Positions 43,053-54,637 of a stretch of 64,000 nucleotides of DNA are shown here, one piece after another; position 1 is the stretch's first letter, and each line of letters opens with the position of its first letter. Below the pieces are notes generated by a model. The model did no database searches and was not told where the DNA came from. It saw only the letters and a program-made list of their open reading frames with translations. Both the position numbers and the translations under genes were made by a program. Origin of the DNA: UBA4615 sp964399635 (GTDB lineage Bacteria > Pseudomonadota > Gammaproteobacteria > Burkholderiales > Burkholderiaceae_E); contig CAYNRU010000056.1 in assembly GCA_964399635.1 (NCBI GenBank), forward strand, positions 59,688 to 123,687. The letters run 5' to 3'.

Positions 43053-44573
43053 TCAGGGCTTGAGCTTGAGGTCGGTCACGCGGATCAGGCCGTCGGGCAT
43101 CACCTTGAAGCCCTCGAGCCTGGCCGAGTGCGCGAACAGCAGCGCGCGGTGGTACAGGTAGATCACCGAGCCTTCGGACAGCCACTTGGCGGCGACCTGC
43201 TCGTAGAGGGCCTTTCGCTCGGCCTGCGAGGTGACGCTGCGGGCGCGGTCGAGCAGGGTGTCGACCCCGGCGTCGCAGTACTTGCCGTAGTTGAGCGGGC
43301 CCTTGCACGACGCGAACGAATAGATGTTGCCGTCCGGGTCGGTGCGGCCGCTCCAGGCCAGCATGTAGAGCTGGAAGTTGCCCTTCTCGGCCTCGTTGAG
43401 CGAGGTCGCGAACTCGGTCACGCGGATCTTCAGGTCGAAGCCGGCCTCGGCTGCCATCGACTGGATCACCTCGGCGACCGCACGGGTCTCGGGGTTGTTG
43501 GGCACCATGAAGTCGAGCACGACCGGGCCCGCGACACCGGCTTCCTTGAGCAGCGCGCGGGCGCGCGCGACATCGCGCTTGGGCGTCGGGAACTTCGCCT
43601 GGTAGTACGGGTTCTGCGGGCTCACCCACTGGTTGTTGGGGCTCTGCACGCCGTTGAACACGACCTGGTCGATCGCCTCGCGGTCGATCGACAGCTCGAG
43701 GGCCCGGCGCACTCGGGCGTCCTTGCCGAGCGGGCCGTTGGCCTTGTCGCCGTTGGCGAGGTTCATCGTGATGCCCTGGTAGCCGAGCTCGAAGCCGGTG
43801 GCGAGCCGGATCCGCGTGTCCTTCTTGACCTCGCCCACGTCGGTGGCGAGCAGTCGCTCGAGCAGGTCGAGCTGGCCGGACTTGAGATTGGCCAGGCGCA
43901 CGGTGGAATCCTGGATCGGCCGGTAGACGATGCGATCGATGCTCACGCGGCTCTTGTCCCAGTAATCGGGGAAGCGATCGACGACGATGCGGTCCAGCGC
44001 GACGCGCTCGGTGAACTTGTAGGGCCCGGCACAGACCGGGGCGGTGCCGAACCGGTCGCCCAGCGCGCGCGCGGCCTTGGGCGACACCATCATGCCGGCG
44101 CGGTCGGTCAGCTGAGCGAGCAGCGGCGAGAACGGCGACTTGAGCGCGAGGCGGATCGTCAGCGGATCGACCACCGCGACGCTGTCGACCTGCGCGATCT
44201 CGGCGCGGCGGAACGAGCCCTGCATCGACAGGTGCCGATCGAGGCTGAACTTGGCCGCGGCCGCGTCGAAGGGCTCGCCGTCGTGGAACTTCACGCCCGG
44301 GCGGAGCCTGATCGTCACGGTCTTCCCGTCGGCCGCGGTCTCGTGCGACAGCGCGAGCTGCGGGACGATGTTCAGCTTGTCGTCGATGTCGAACAGCTTG
44401 TCGCAGATCGATGCGAACACGATCCGGCCGACGTAGGTGCGGGCCGTCGTCGGGTCGAGCGCGTCGGGGTCCTCGGCCAGGCCGATGCGCAGCGTGGTCT
44501 GCGCGCTCGCCGCACCCGCGAGCGCGATCGCGATCGCGGCGGCGGCGGCCTTCAGGAAGGGGGTGGGCGTCAT
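43053..44573 (-). CDS. dppA: Peptide ABC transporter substrate-binding protein (DppA type)
   Basis: A 506-aa SBP family 5 receptor with signal peptide (FLKAAAAAIAIALAGAASAQ). Early LRIGLAEDPDALDPTTAR and RPGVKFHDGEPFDA are family hallmarks; the C-terminus is INGLIRVTDLKLKP-like (GLIRVTDLKLKP). Ligand could be a peptide, opine or other compound; the adjacent DUF1028 Ntn-hydrolase favours an amide-containing ligand. Confidence 0.92.
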   Translation of the reverse strand: MTPTPFLKAAAAAIAIALAGAASAQTTLRIGLAEDPDALDPTTARTYVGRIVFASICDKLFDIDDKLNIVPQLALSHETAADGKTVTIRLRPGVKFHDGEPFDAAAAKFSLDRHLSMQGSFRRAEIAQVDSVAVVDPLTIRLALKSPFSPLLAQLTDRAGMMVSPKAARALGDRFGTAPVCAGPYKFTERVALDRIVVDRFPDYWDKSRVSIDRIVYRPIQDSTVRLANLKSGQLDLLERLLATDVGEVKKDTRIRLATGFELGYQGITMNLANGDKANGPLGKDARVRRALELSIDREAIDQVVFNGVQSPNNQWVSPQNPYYQAKFPTPKRDVARARALLKEAGVAGPVVLDFMVPNNPETRAVAEVIQSMAAEAGFDLKIRVTEFATSLNEAEKGNFQLYMLAWSGRTDPDGNIYSFASCKGPLNYGKYCDAGVDTLLDRARSVTSQAERKALYEQVAAKWLSEGSVIYLYHRALLFAHSARLEGFKVMPDGLIRVTDLKLKP

Positions 44574-44612
44574 GGGGTCCTCCGGTAGGTCTCGTGTCTC
44601 GATGGGGTCGGG

Positions 44613-46738
<2,126 letters not shown>

Positions 46739-46742
46739 GGGC

Positions 46743-47453
46743 TCAGCGTCCCGGCGGCGGGACCTGAGCGAGCGCGGCCTCGATCACCGAGCGGTCCCAG
46801 GTGCCGCCCGCGTCGGCGCGGGTCGCGAAGAACCGGGCGAAGTGCACGAAGCGTTCGCGGCTGACCGCCTCGAGGCGCTCCAGCTCGGCGAGCGGGTCGG
46901 CGTGGTCGTCGACGCGCAGGTCGAGCGCCGGATACTCCTCGGTGGTGTGGATGCGCAGCGCGGCCGACTGCTTGCCGCGCTTGTCGCCGCCCGCGGCCTC
47001 GCCGGCCTTCAGCGCCTCGATCAGCCGCCGCGCGAACGGCAGCCCGGCGCGCGCCGCGTAGACACGCGCAGTCTCGGCGATCACCTCGGGGCCGGCGAGC
47101 ATGTTGCCCGCGACCGAGAAGCCGTCGTGCACCGCGTGGCCGCACCACGGCACGCACTCGGCGCCGGTGTGCGCGGCGATGCCGCCGCGCGCGTCCTGCA
47201 CGTGCAGCTGGCGCGTCGCGCGGCCGGGGTCGGCATCGACGAGCGCGTCGACCACCCGGGCGGCCGAGATGCCGTCGCGCAGCAGGCGGATGCCGCGCGG
47301 ACCGAAAGTGGGGTTGATCAGCGCCTGCGTGGCGAGCGCGCCGACACCGCCGTCGGCGTGCACGCACAGTGCGCCGACCGCGAAGAAGCGGGTCGCGACC
47401 GCGACGCCGAAGGCGCCGGTGGCGGGGTCGCGTGCGACGATCGACCAGGTCAT
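46743..47453 (-). CDS. DUF1028 family Ntn-hydrolase-like protein
   Basis: 236 aa from the ATG at 47453. It begins MTWSIVARDPATGAFGVAVATRFFAVG, typical of DUF1028, and contains FSVAGNMLAGPEVI. The family is predicted to have the N-terminal nucleophile hydrolase fold; after Met removal a Thr would be at the N-terminus, followed by Trp-Ser, but processing is unproven. It leads the Dpp importer operon, so it probably cleaves the imported amide or peptide-like compound. Confidence 0.85.
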   Translation of the reverse strand: MTWSIVARDPATGAFGVAVATRFFAVGALCVHADGGVGALATQALINPTFGPRGIRLLRDGISAARVVDALVDADPGRATRQLHVQDARGGIAAHTGAECVPWCGHAVHDGFSVAGNMLAGPEVIAETARVYAARAGLPFARRLIEALKAGEAAGGDKRGKQSAALRIHTTEEYPALDLRVDDHADPLAELERLEAVSRERFVHFARFFATRADAGGTWDRSVIEAALAQVPPPGR

Positions 47454-47523
47454 CGTGTCGCCTGGAACCGGGGAGCCGAAGGGACGCGGCGCAGCATACC
47501 GGAACGCCCGCACGGCGCGGCCA

Positions 47524-49131
47524 TCAACCGACCTCGTACCCGGTGTATCCGGCCGCGGCCGTCTCCTCGCAGCGCCGCGCGTACGCCGGGAAGCCGTACA
47601 GCGCCATGATCACCCGCGGCTTGCCCGGCACGTTCGCGCCGACGTACCAGGAGTCGCAGCGCGAGAAGACCGTCGGCGCCATCGCGGTGTTCACGTGCTC
47701 GACCCACGCCGCCTGCGCGGCCGCGGTCGGCTCGATCGTGGCGTGGCCGCTGGCGCGCATCCAGTCGATGCAGCGCGCGACCCAGTCGACGTGCTGCTCG
47801 ATCTGAACGATCACGTTGGTGAGCGCCGAGGGGCTGCCCGGCCCGACCAGCGTGAAGAGGTTCGGGAAGCCCGCCACGCCCAGGCCCAGGCAGTTGACCG
47901 GCCCCTCGCGCCACGCCTGCGACAGGCGCAGTCCGTCGCGCCCGACCGGGTCGATCTTCAGCGCCGAGCCGGTCATCGCGTCGAAGCCGGTCGCGAACAC
48001 CACGTCGTCGAAGCGCATCGGCTCGCCGCCGGCGACCAGGCCGTGCGCCTCGAAGCGCTCGATCGGCTGCTCGTGCAGCGAGACCAGCCGCACGTTCGGC
48101 CGGTTGAAGGTCTCGTAGTAGCCGCTGTCGACGCACAGCCGCTTGCACAGGATCGCGTGCGTCGGCATCAGCCGCCGCGCGGTCGCCGGGTCGGCGACGG
48201 TCTCGGCGATGCGGTCGCGGATGTACTGCGCGGCGAGCTCGTTGGCGCGCGGGTCGGTGCCGAGGTCGCGGAAGGTGCGGCCGAACGCGAAGCCGCCGAG
48301 CGCCCAGCGCGCGTCGAACGCGCGCCGTCGCTCGTCCTCGGTCGCCGTGAGCGCCGACGGCTCGGGCGGCGGCAGCGTCGAGCCGAACCCGGCGAGCTGC
48401 TCGCGGTTGCGCGCCCGGAAGCCCGCGTAGTCGGCCCGCACCGTCGCCTCGTACGCCGGGTCGATCGGTCCGTTGCGGGCGGGCACGCAGTAGGCGGCGG
48501 TGCGCTGGAACACCGTGAGCGCCGCGGCCTCGCGCGCGACCACCGGCACCATCTGCACCGCCGACGAGCCGGTGCCGATCACCGCGACGCGCCGCCCGGC
48601 GAAGCTCACCGGCTCGTGCGGCCAGCGCCCCGTGTGGAAGGTCCGGCCCTCGAAGGCGGCGAGGCCCGGGAAGCCGGGCAGGTTCGTCGACGACAGCGGC
48701 CCGCTCGCGAGGACCAGGAAGCGGGCCCGCAGCGGCTCGCCCGGGTCGGTCTCGACGACCCACTCGCGCGCCGCCTCGTCCCAGCGCGCGCCGGTCACCC
48801 GCGTGCGCAAGCGGATGTCGCGGCGCAGGTCGAAGCGTTCCGCGACGTGGCGGGCATAGGCGAGGATCTCGGGCTGCGCCGCGTAGCGCTCGGTCCAGCG
48901 CCACTCGCTCTGCAGCGCCTCGTCGAACGAGTACGAGTACTCGAGGCTCTCGACGTCGCAGCGCGCGCCCGGGTAGCGATTCCAGTACCAGGTCCCGCCG
49001 ACGTCATCGGCCACGTCGAACGCGCGTACCGCGAGGCCGAGCGATCGCGCGCGATGGCTCATGTACATCCCGCCGAAGCCCGCGCCGACCACCGCGACGT
49101 CGACACGATCGCCGTCCGAACCGCGCTCCAT
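47524..49131 (-). CDS. FAD-dependent Baeyer-Villiger-type monooxygenase
   Basis: 535 aa. FAD motif VVGAGFGGMYM, then DVGGTWYWNRYPGARCDVES as in cyclohexanone/phenylacetone monooxygenases, the fingerprint FEGRTFHTGRWP, and NADPH motif VIGTGSSAVQ. It belongs to a different branch from the two paralogues on either side. It diverges from the paralogue at 49240 across a 108-bp gap, which probably holds both promoters. Natural ketone substrate unknown. Confidence 0.9.
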   Translation of the reverse strand: MERGSDGDRVDVAVVGAGFGGMYMSHRARSLGLAVRAFDVADDVGGTWYWNRYPGARCDVESLEYSYSFDEALQSEWRWTERYAAQPEILAYARHVAERFDLRRDIRLRTRVTGARWDEAAREWVVETDPGEPLRARFLVLASGPLSSTNLPGFPGLAAFEGRTFHTGRWPHEPVSFAGRRVAVIGTGSSAVQMVPVVAREAAALTVFQRTAAYCVPARNGPIDPAYEATVRADYAGFRARNREQLAGFGSTLPPPEPSALTATEDERRRAFDARWALGGFAFGRTFRDLGTDPRANELAAQYIRDRIAETVADPATARRLMPTHAILCKRLCVDSGYYETFNRPNVRLVSLHEQPIERFEAHGLVAGGEPMRFDDVVFATGFDAMTGSALKIDPVGRDGLRLSQAWREGPVNCLGLGVAGFPNLFTLVGPGSPSALTNVIVQIEQHVDWVARCIDWMRASGHATIEPTAAAQAAWVEHVNTAMAPTVFSRCDSWYVGANVPGKPRVIMALYGFPAYARRCEETAAAGYTGYEVG

Positions 49132-49239
49132 GTTCCCCTCCCCGATCCCGCCTCGCGCGGCCGTCCGCGCCACGAGGACCCACGCGCAGCGTACGCGCGC
49201 GCCGCGCATACTGTCGAGCGAGCCTCCGCGAACGCCCCC

Positions 49240-50736
49240 ATGACCCCCGAACACCTCGACGTGATCGTCGTCGGCGCCGGCCTGTCCGGCATCGACGCCG
49301 GCTGGCACCTGAAGCACCGGCTGCCCGGCAGGACCTTCGCCCTCCTCGAGTCGCGCGACGAGATCGGCGGCACCTGGAGCCTGTTCCGCTACCCCGGCAT
49401 CCGTTCCGACTCCGACATGTTCACCTTCGGCTACGGCTGGCGACCGTGGCCGGACGCGCGCGCGATCGCGGACGGTCCGTCGATCCTGGCCTACCTGCGC
49501 GACGCGGTCCGGGAGGCCGGGCTCGAGCCGCACCTGCGCTTCGGGCACCGGGTGGTCGGCCTGTCGTGGTCGTCGGCCGACGCGCGCTGGACGGTCGAGG
49601 TGGAGCGCGGCGGCGCGCGCGCGACGATGACCGCCGGCTTCGTGCTGATGTGCGCCGGCTACTACGACCCCGAGCGCGGCCACGACCCGCCCTTTCCCGG
49701 CCGCGAGCGCTTCGGCGGCCGGATCGTCCACCCGCAGGCCTGGCCGGACGACCTGGACTGGCGGGGCCGGCGCGTCGTCGTGATCGGCAGCGGCGCGACC
49801 GCGGTCACGCTGGTGCCGGCGATGGCGAAGGACGCCGCGCACGTGACGATGCTGCAGCGCTCGCCGACCTGGATCCTCTCGCTGCCGGGCGAGGACCCGA
49901 TCGCGCGGCTGCTCGGCCGCGTGCTGCCGCCGCGCTGGCGGCATGCGGCGGTGCGCTGGAAGAACGTGCGGATCGGCCGCGCGGTGTTCGCCGCGTGCCG
50001 GCGCTGGCCCGACCGCGTCGGCGCGAAGCTGCTCGAGTGGGCGCGCCGCCAGCTGCCGCCCGGCTATCCGGTCGAGCGCGACTTCAGGCCGCGCTACCGG
50101 CCGTGGGAGCAGCGGCTGTGCCTCGTGCCGGACGGCGACTTCTTCAAGGCGATCCGCTCCGGACGCGCATCGGTGGTCACCGACCACGTCGAGGCCTTCG
50201 ACGAGGCCGGCCTGCGGCTGCGCTCGGGCGCGCGGCTCGATGCCGACGTGATCGTCACCGCGACCGGGCTCGAGCTCAAGCTGCTCGCGGGCATCGTGCC
50301 GGTCGTCGACGGCGTGCCGGTGACGCCCGCGTCGGCGCTGCCCTATCGCGGGATCATGCTGTCCGGCGTGCCGAACCTCGCGATGGTGTTCGGCTACACC
50401 AACGCGTCGTGGACGCTGCGCGCCGACCTCGTCTGCGACTGGACCTGCCGCGTGATCGCACACATGGAGCGCGTCGGCGCGACGTGGGCCGTGCCGCGCC
50501 CGCGCCCCGGCGACGTCGGCACCGAGCCCTTCGTCGACTTCTCGTCAGGCTACTTCCAGCGCGCGATGGACCGCCTGCCGAAGCAGTCGAAGGAAGCGCC
50601 ATGGCGCGCCGAGCAGAACTACCTGCTCGAGCGGCGCACGCTCGGGCGCGGGGAGCTGGACGACGGGGTGCTGCGCTTCGAGGGCGCGCGCGAGGGCGCA
50701 GCGGCGCGGCGGGTCGAGACGGCGACGGCGGCCTGA
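49240..50736 (+). CDS. FAD-dependent monooxygenase, Baeyer-Villiger type (paralogue B)
   Basis: 498 aa. FAD motif VVGAGLSGIDAGWHL, EIGGTWSLFRYPGIRSDSDM, fingerprint FGGRIVHPQAWP and NADPH motif VIGSGATAVTLVPAM. It aligns end to end with the gene at 39630-41123, sharing long identical segments such as FGYTNASWTLRADLV. Its last 118 bp overlap the antisense 3' end of the PIN-domain toxin gene. Confidence 0.9.
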   Translation: MTPEHLDVIVVGAGLSGIDAGWHLKHRLPGRTFALLESRDEIGGTWSLFRYPGIRSDSDMFTFGYGWRPWPDARAIADGPSILAYLRDAVREAGLEPHLRFGHRVVGLSWSSADARWTVEVERGGARATMTAGFVLMCAGYYDPERGHDPPFPGRERFGGRIVHPQAWPDDLDWRGRRVVVIGSGATAVTLVPAMAKDAAHVTMLQRSPTWILSLPGEDPIARLLGRVLPPRWRHAAVRWKNVRIGRAVFAACRRWPDRVGAKLLEWARRQLPPGYPVERDFRPRYRPWEQRLCLVPDGDFFKAIRSGRASVVTDHVEAFDEAGLRLRSGARLDADVIVTATGLELKLLAGIVPVVDGVPVTPASALPYRGIMLSGVPNLAMVFGYTNASWTLRADLVCDWTCRVIAHMERVGATWAVPRPRPGDVGTEPFVDFSSGYFQRAMDRLPKQSKEAPWRAEQNYLLERRTLGRGELDDGVLRFEGAREGAAARRVETATAA

Positions 50737-51215
50737 TCGAGGCGGGCGGCGCGGTAGGGCGTCGCACCCGGCTCGTGCAGCCCGGGCACCAGAGGGTCGC
50801 GCGTGCGCAGGTCCGGGAAGCGGGCGAAGTCCCGATCGCTGCTCCAGAGTTCGTCGACACTGTGCCCGAGGCAGATCGCAGCGATGCGGGCATCGTGGAC
50901 CGCGCCGCCGACCACGCCGGCGCGCTCGACCAGCTCGCGCCAGAGGTCGAGGTGCGACGCGGATTCAGCGAGCAGCCTGCACCCCGGATGCGAGAGCCAT
51001 GCACGCAGCGCGTCGAAGGCGACCGGGGCCGGCGTGGCCGGAACGCCGGGCACCGCCCGGGTCACCACCGCGACGAACTCGTGCGCACAGGGCCACGGGA
51101 TCGCCCAGCCGCCCTGCACGACCGAGAGGCGCGCCATCGCGGCGCTCGCGGCCGCGTGCTGCGGCACGGTGGCGCGGTGCGCATACACGAGCAGGTTCGT
51201 GTCGACCGCGATCAT
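50619..51215 (-). CDS. vapC: VapC-type PIN-domain ribonuclease toxin with overlong C-terminus
   Basis: 198 aa. Acidic residues of the PIN nuclease are Asp5 (AVDTNLLVYA), Glu46 (AHEF), an Asp in VHDARIAAI and one in SSDRDFARF. A normal VapC would end near residue 135 after DPLVPGLHEPG. Here the frame continues about 60 residues of Ser/Arg-rich sequence, the last 39 or so lying antisense to the monooxygenase coding end, so loss of an original stop is likely. It overlaps the antitoxin gene by 4 bp. Confidence 0.82.
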   Translation of the reverse strand: MIAVDTNLLVYAHRATVPQHAAASAAMARLSVVQGGWAIPWPCAHEFVAVVTRAVPGVPATPAPVAFDALRAWLSHPGCRLLAESASHLDLWRELVERAGVVGGAVHDARIAAICLGHSVDELWSSDRDFARFPDLRTRDPLVPGLHEPGATPYRAARLDQAAVAVSTRRAAAPSRAPSKRSTPSSSSPRPSVRRSSR

Positions 51216-51526
51216 CGGCGTCGTCGCTTCGATGCGCGGGCCGCCCGCGGTCCGACCTCGACGTCGCCGTCATCGGCCGCGTCGGCACCGTAGCGGACCC
51301 GCTTGATCTCGGCCATCCAGTCGGTGGTGTCGTCGGGAACGCGCGACGTCCCGTCCGATGCGGGAGGCGGCCACACGACCGTGCGGATCGGCGTCGGTGC
51401 ACTGGCCTGGCCGAGTGCGCGCACGAGCGCCTCCTCGACGATCGCCCGCAGGGTCGTGTCGCGGTCGAGCGCGGCCTGCTTCGCGCGGCGCAGCAGATCG
51501 TCGTCGATATCGAGCGTTGTCTTCAC
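51212..51526 (-). CDS. vapB: VapB-type antitoxin
   Basis: 104 aa from a GTG at 51526, giving KTTLDIDDDLLRRAKQAALDRDTTLRAIVEEAL, a ribbon-helix-helix DNA-binding start typical of VapB. An ATG at 51565 would add 13 residues not typical for the family. The C-terminal half (DGTSRVPDDTTDWMAEIKRVRY) should bind and block the PIN toxin. The stop overlaps the vapC start (ATGA). Confidence 0.8.
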   Translation of the reverse strand: MKTTLDIDDDLLRRAKQAALDRDTTLRAIVEEALVRALGQASAPTPIRTVVWPPPASDGTSRVPDDTTDWMAEIKRVRYGADAADDGDVEVGPRAARASKRRRR

Positions 51527-51673
51527 GAGATACGGGTGTACGGCGACTATCGACCATACTCCCATATGGCTTCACGACGGTCAATCGCCCTGCCTGCCGA
51601 GATCCGCGTGCGCCGAGGCGCACGTCACCATGCATCGCGTAGCATCGCGCCACGCCCCATCCGCCGCGCCCCC

Positions 51674-52966
51674 ATGCCCGCACCCGCCCGCCTCGACCCC
51701 GCCTCGATCGACCTCGCCCGCTGGATCCGCCGCGGCGACACCGTCTACGTCGGCCAGGGCTGCGGCGAGCCGCTGACGCTGTCCGCGGCGCTCGTGGCGC
51801 AGCGGCACGCGCTGCCCGACGTCACGGTGCTGCTCTTCACCGTGATGTCGGACACATTCCGGTCCGAGCACGCCGACGCGCTGCGCTTTCGCGCGACCGC
51901 GGTCACCACCGGCACCCGCGCGCTCGCCTCGGCCGGCGCGATCGACCCGATCCCGGCGCACTACGGCGACCTCGAGCGGCTGTGCGCCGACGGCGACGTC
52001 GCCGCCGACGTGGTGATGGTCCAGGTGAGCCCGCCCGATGCGCGCGGCCGCGTGACGCTCGCGGCCTCGCACGACCAGGCGGTCTCGCTGATCCCGCGCG
52101 CGCGCGTCGCGATCGCCGAGGTCAACGCGCGCGCGCCGCGGGTGCACGCCGACGTCGACTTCGCGCTCGAGGACTTCGACGCCGTCGTCGAGACCGACCG
52201 GCCGCTGGTGCAGATGCGCTGGCCGAAGCCGGGCGAGGTCGAGGCGCGCATCGGCGAGCAGGTGGCGGCGCTCGTGCCCGAGCACGCGACCCTGCAGCTC
52301 GGCATCGGCGCGATCCCGGACGCGGTGCTCGCGCGGCTCGTCGACCGGCGCGGGCTCGGCTTCCACTCGGGGATGATCAGCGACCGCGTCGTCGACCTGA
52401 TCGAGGCCGGCGCGATCGACGACGCGCACAAGGGGATCGACGCCGGCGTCGCGGTGACCGGCCTGTCGATCGGCACCGACCGGCTGTTCCGCTTCATGGA
52501 CGGCAATCCGCGCGTGGCCGCGCGCCGGCCGTCGTACACGCACGGGCTGGACGTGCTCGCGCGGGTGAGGCGGCTCTTCTCGATCAACTCGGCGCTCGAG
52601 GTCGACCTCTCCGGCCAGGTCAACGCCGAGGCCGCGGGCGGGCGCTACATCGGCACGATCGGCGGGCAGGTGGAGTTCGTCCGCGGCACGCGCCTCTCGG
52701 AGGGCGGCGTGTCGGTGATCGCGCTGCCGGCGACGCAGGGCGAGGCGCGCCGCACGCGGATCGTGCCGGCGCTCGACGGCCCGGTGACCACGCCGCGCAG
52801 CGACGTCGACCACGTGGTGACCGAGTTCGGCGCGGCGCGGCTGCGCGGCCTGTCGCTCGCGCAGCGCGCCCGCGCGCTCATCGCGATCGCTGACCCTGCG
52901 CACCGTGAGGCGCTCGACCGCGCGGCCTTCGAGCGCGCGCGCAGGTCGGCGCCGCCGGGCCGATGA
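51674..52966 (+). CDS. Acetyl-CoA hydrolase / 4-hydroxybutyrate CoA-transferase family protein
   Basis: 430 aa. The family motif INSALEVDLSGQVNAE contains the active-site Glu that forms the glutamyl-CoA thioester; GIGAIPDAVLARL and RYIGTIGGQVEF form the CoA-binding region. It would exchange CoA between acetyl-CoA and a short-chain acid. The start at 51674 begins MPAPARLDPASIDLARWIRRGD. It stands alone after the VapBC pair on the opposite strand. Confidence 0.9.
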   Translation: MPAPARLDPASIDLARWIRRGDTVYVGQGCGEPLTLSAALVAQRHALPDVTVLLFTVMSDTFRSEHADALRFRATAVTTGTRALASAGAIDPIPAHYGDLERLCADGDVAADVVMVQVSPPDARGRVTLAASHDQAVSLIPRARVAIAEVNARAPRVHADVDFALEDFDAVVETDRPLVQMRWPKPGEVEARIGEQVAALVPEHATLQLGIGAIPDAVLARLVDRRGLGFHSGMISDRVVDLIEAGAIDDAHKGIDAGVAVTGLSIGTDRLFRFMDGNPRVAARRPSYTHGLDVLARVRRLFSINSALEVDLSGQVNAEAAGGRYIGTIGGQVEFVRGTRLSEGGVSVIALPATQGEARRTRIVPALDGPVTTPRSDVDHVVTEFGAARLRGLSLAQRARALIAIADPAHREALDRAAFERARRSAPPGR

Positions 52967-52976
52967 TCCAGGCGAA

Positions 52977-53405
52977 TCACTGCGATGACGGGCGGATGAT
53001 CGAAACGATCAGGGCGATGGCGGGCACGATGCTTCCGTAGACGAGAAAGACGGACGCGGGGTCGTGGAAGGTGTAGAGGGGGTCCGCGCTCAGCCGCCAG
53101 TGCAGTCCCGCGTGGATCACCATGAATCCGGCCATGCCGAGCCGAGCGGCCGTGCGGACGGCGGCGTTCGCGTGCCACCCGAACCATGCCAGGAACGCCA
53201 CCAGCGGAACGTGCAGGAGCACGAACGCGTGCTGCGCGATCGGTTCGGGCATCGAGCGCAGCACGTAGAGCAGTCGCCATTCATGCTGAGCGACCGCGTC
53301 CATCTCGTGCGCGAGGAACATCGCGAACAGCAGCGGGAAGAGCCACCCGTCCGCGCGTGAAGCACGCATTCCCGATCCGACGGTGTTCACGGCGTCTGCG
53401 CCCAT
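52977..53405 (-). CDS. Small membrane protein with HEMDAxxxHEWR motif
   Basis: 142 aa if started at 53405, or 130 aa from 53369. About four membrane helices. The segment FLAHEMDAVAQHEWRLLYVL, plus FMVIHAGLHWRL, marks an uncharacterised family of small membrane proteins (DUF6713-like) with conserved His/Glu/Trp. The longer start would overlap the upstream amidohydrolase by 19 bp. Function unknown. Confidence 0.7.
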   Translation of the reverse strand: MGADAVNTVGSGMRASRADGWLFPLLFAMFLAHEMDAVAQHEWRLLYVLRSMPEPIAQHAFVLLHVPLVAFLAWFGWHANAAVRTAARLGMAGFMVIHAGLHWRLSADPLYTFHDPASVFLVYGSIVPAIALIVSIIRPSSQ

Positions 53406-54637
53406 CGTGTCCCAGACTCCGTTCCCCAGGGCTCTGACCGTTGCACGAAGCGACCTCCCTTGACGACGATCGCGTGCCGCGCCGGGTCCGCGGCGCACAG
53501 GATATCTTCGAGCGGGTCGCCCCGCACGACGAGCACGTCCGCGTGATGGCCGGCCCGCAACCGACCGCGGGTCGGGAGCCGCATCAGGTCGGCCGCGCTC
53601 GAGGTGGCCGCGACGAGCGCCGCCTCGGGCGACAGCCCGGCCCGTACCATCTCGAGCAGCTCCCAGGCGTTCTCGCCGTGCGGATTGAAGGGCGTGCCGG
53701 TGTCGCCTCCCATCGCGATCCGACCGCCCGCGCGGTGGAAGCGTCGAATCGAGTCGCGATGGCTCGCCGCGACCCGCTGCGCCTTCTCGACGACCGCGCC
53801 CGGCAATCGATCTCGGTGCGACAGCAGCCGCGACACCGCGCCCAGGGTGGGCACCACCCACGTCCCGAGGCCGAGCATCGCGTCGATCGCCTCGTCGGTC
53901 AGGAAGACGCCGTGCTCCACCGACCTGGCACCGGCCCGGACGGCGTTGATTACGCCGGTCGCGCCGATCGCGTGGACGGCGGCGTCCCGGCCCAGTCTCG
54001 CCGCCTCGGCGATGCCGGCCCGCAACTCCTCGCTCGTGTACTGGACGTCGTCGAGGCCGGTGCCGGGCGTCAGGACGGCACCGGTCGCCATGAGCTTCAC
54101 GAAATCGCTGCCGGCGTGCACCTGTTCCCGGACGGCGACGCGGACCTCGTGCTCGCCGTCGGCGATGCGCGCGACCGGGTGATTGGTGCCGCCGCACATG
54201 CAGATGAAGCGACCGGCCGCCCTCACGGTGGGACCGAGGAAGGTGCCCTGGCCGGTCGCGTCGCGCACCGCCAGCTCGATGTGGTCCACGCCGCCGCAGT
54301 CCCGCAGCGAGGTCACGCCGCCGCGCAGGCAGCGCTGCGCGCTGTCCAGCGCACGCAGCGCGAGCTGCGCCGCGGACGCCTTCATCAGCGGTCCCCAGAC
54401 GTCGGCCTCGGCCGCCAGCACCAGATGCGCGTGGCAGTCGATCAGTCCGGGCAGCACGGTATGCCCCGACAGGTCGAGTCTCGGGCCGGCGTACCCGTCG
54501 AAGGCCGCGGCGGGTGCGATCCGCGCGATGCGGTCGCCCTCGAGCAGCAGGCAGGTGTCGGGCGGGAGGCGACGCTCGCCGTCGAAGACGGCGGCACGTG
54601 AGAGCAGCACGGCGGGCTCCGGAGGTCGATCCGTCAC
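53387..54637 (-). CDS. Amidohydrolase family protein (imidazolonepropionase/prolidase-like)
   Basis: 416 aa from a GTG at 54637 overlapping the Bug-receptor stop (GTGA). HTVLPGLIDCHAHLVL gives the H-x-H metal motif; FVKLMATGAV has the usual Lys position; AVHAIGATG and SVEHGVFL give the next two His, and MGGDTGTPF the Asp. These are the residues of a binuclear-metal TIM-barrel amidohydrolase. It is probably co-transcribed with the receptor and alpha/beta hydrolase and would hydrolyse an imported amide, lactam or ester. Confidence 0.88.
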   Translation of the reverse strand: MTDRPPEPAVLLSRAAVFDGERRLPPDTCLLLEGDRIARIAPAAAFDGYAGPRLDLSGHTVLPGLIDCHAHLVLAAEADVWGPLMKASAAQLALRALDSAQRCLRGGVTSLRDCGGVDHIELAVRDATGQGTFLGPTVRAAGRFICMCGGTNHPVARIADGEHEVRVAVREQVHAGSDFVKLMATGAVLTPGTGLDDVQYTSEELRAGIAEAARLGRDAAVHAIGATGVINAVRAGARSVEHGVFLTDEAIDAMLGLGTWVVPTLGAVSRLLSHRDRLPGAVVEKAQRVAASHRDSIRRFHRAGGRIAMGGDTGTPFNPHGENAWELLEMVRAGLSPEAALVAATSSAADLMRLPTRGRLRAGHHADVLVVRGDPLEDILCAADPARHAIVVKGGRFVQRSEPWGTESGTRWAQTP

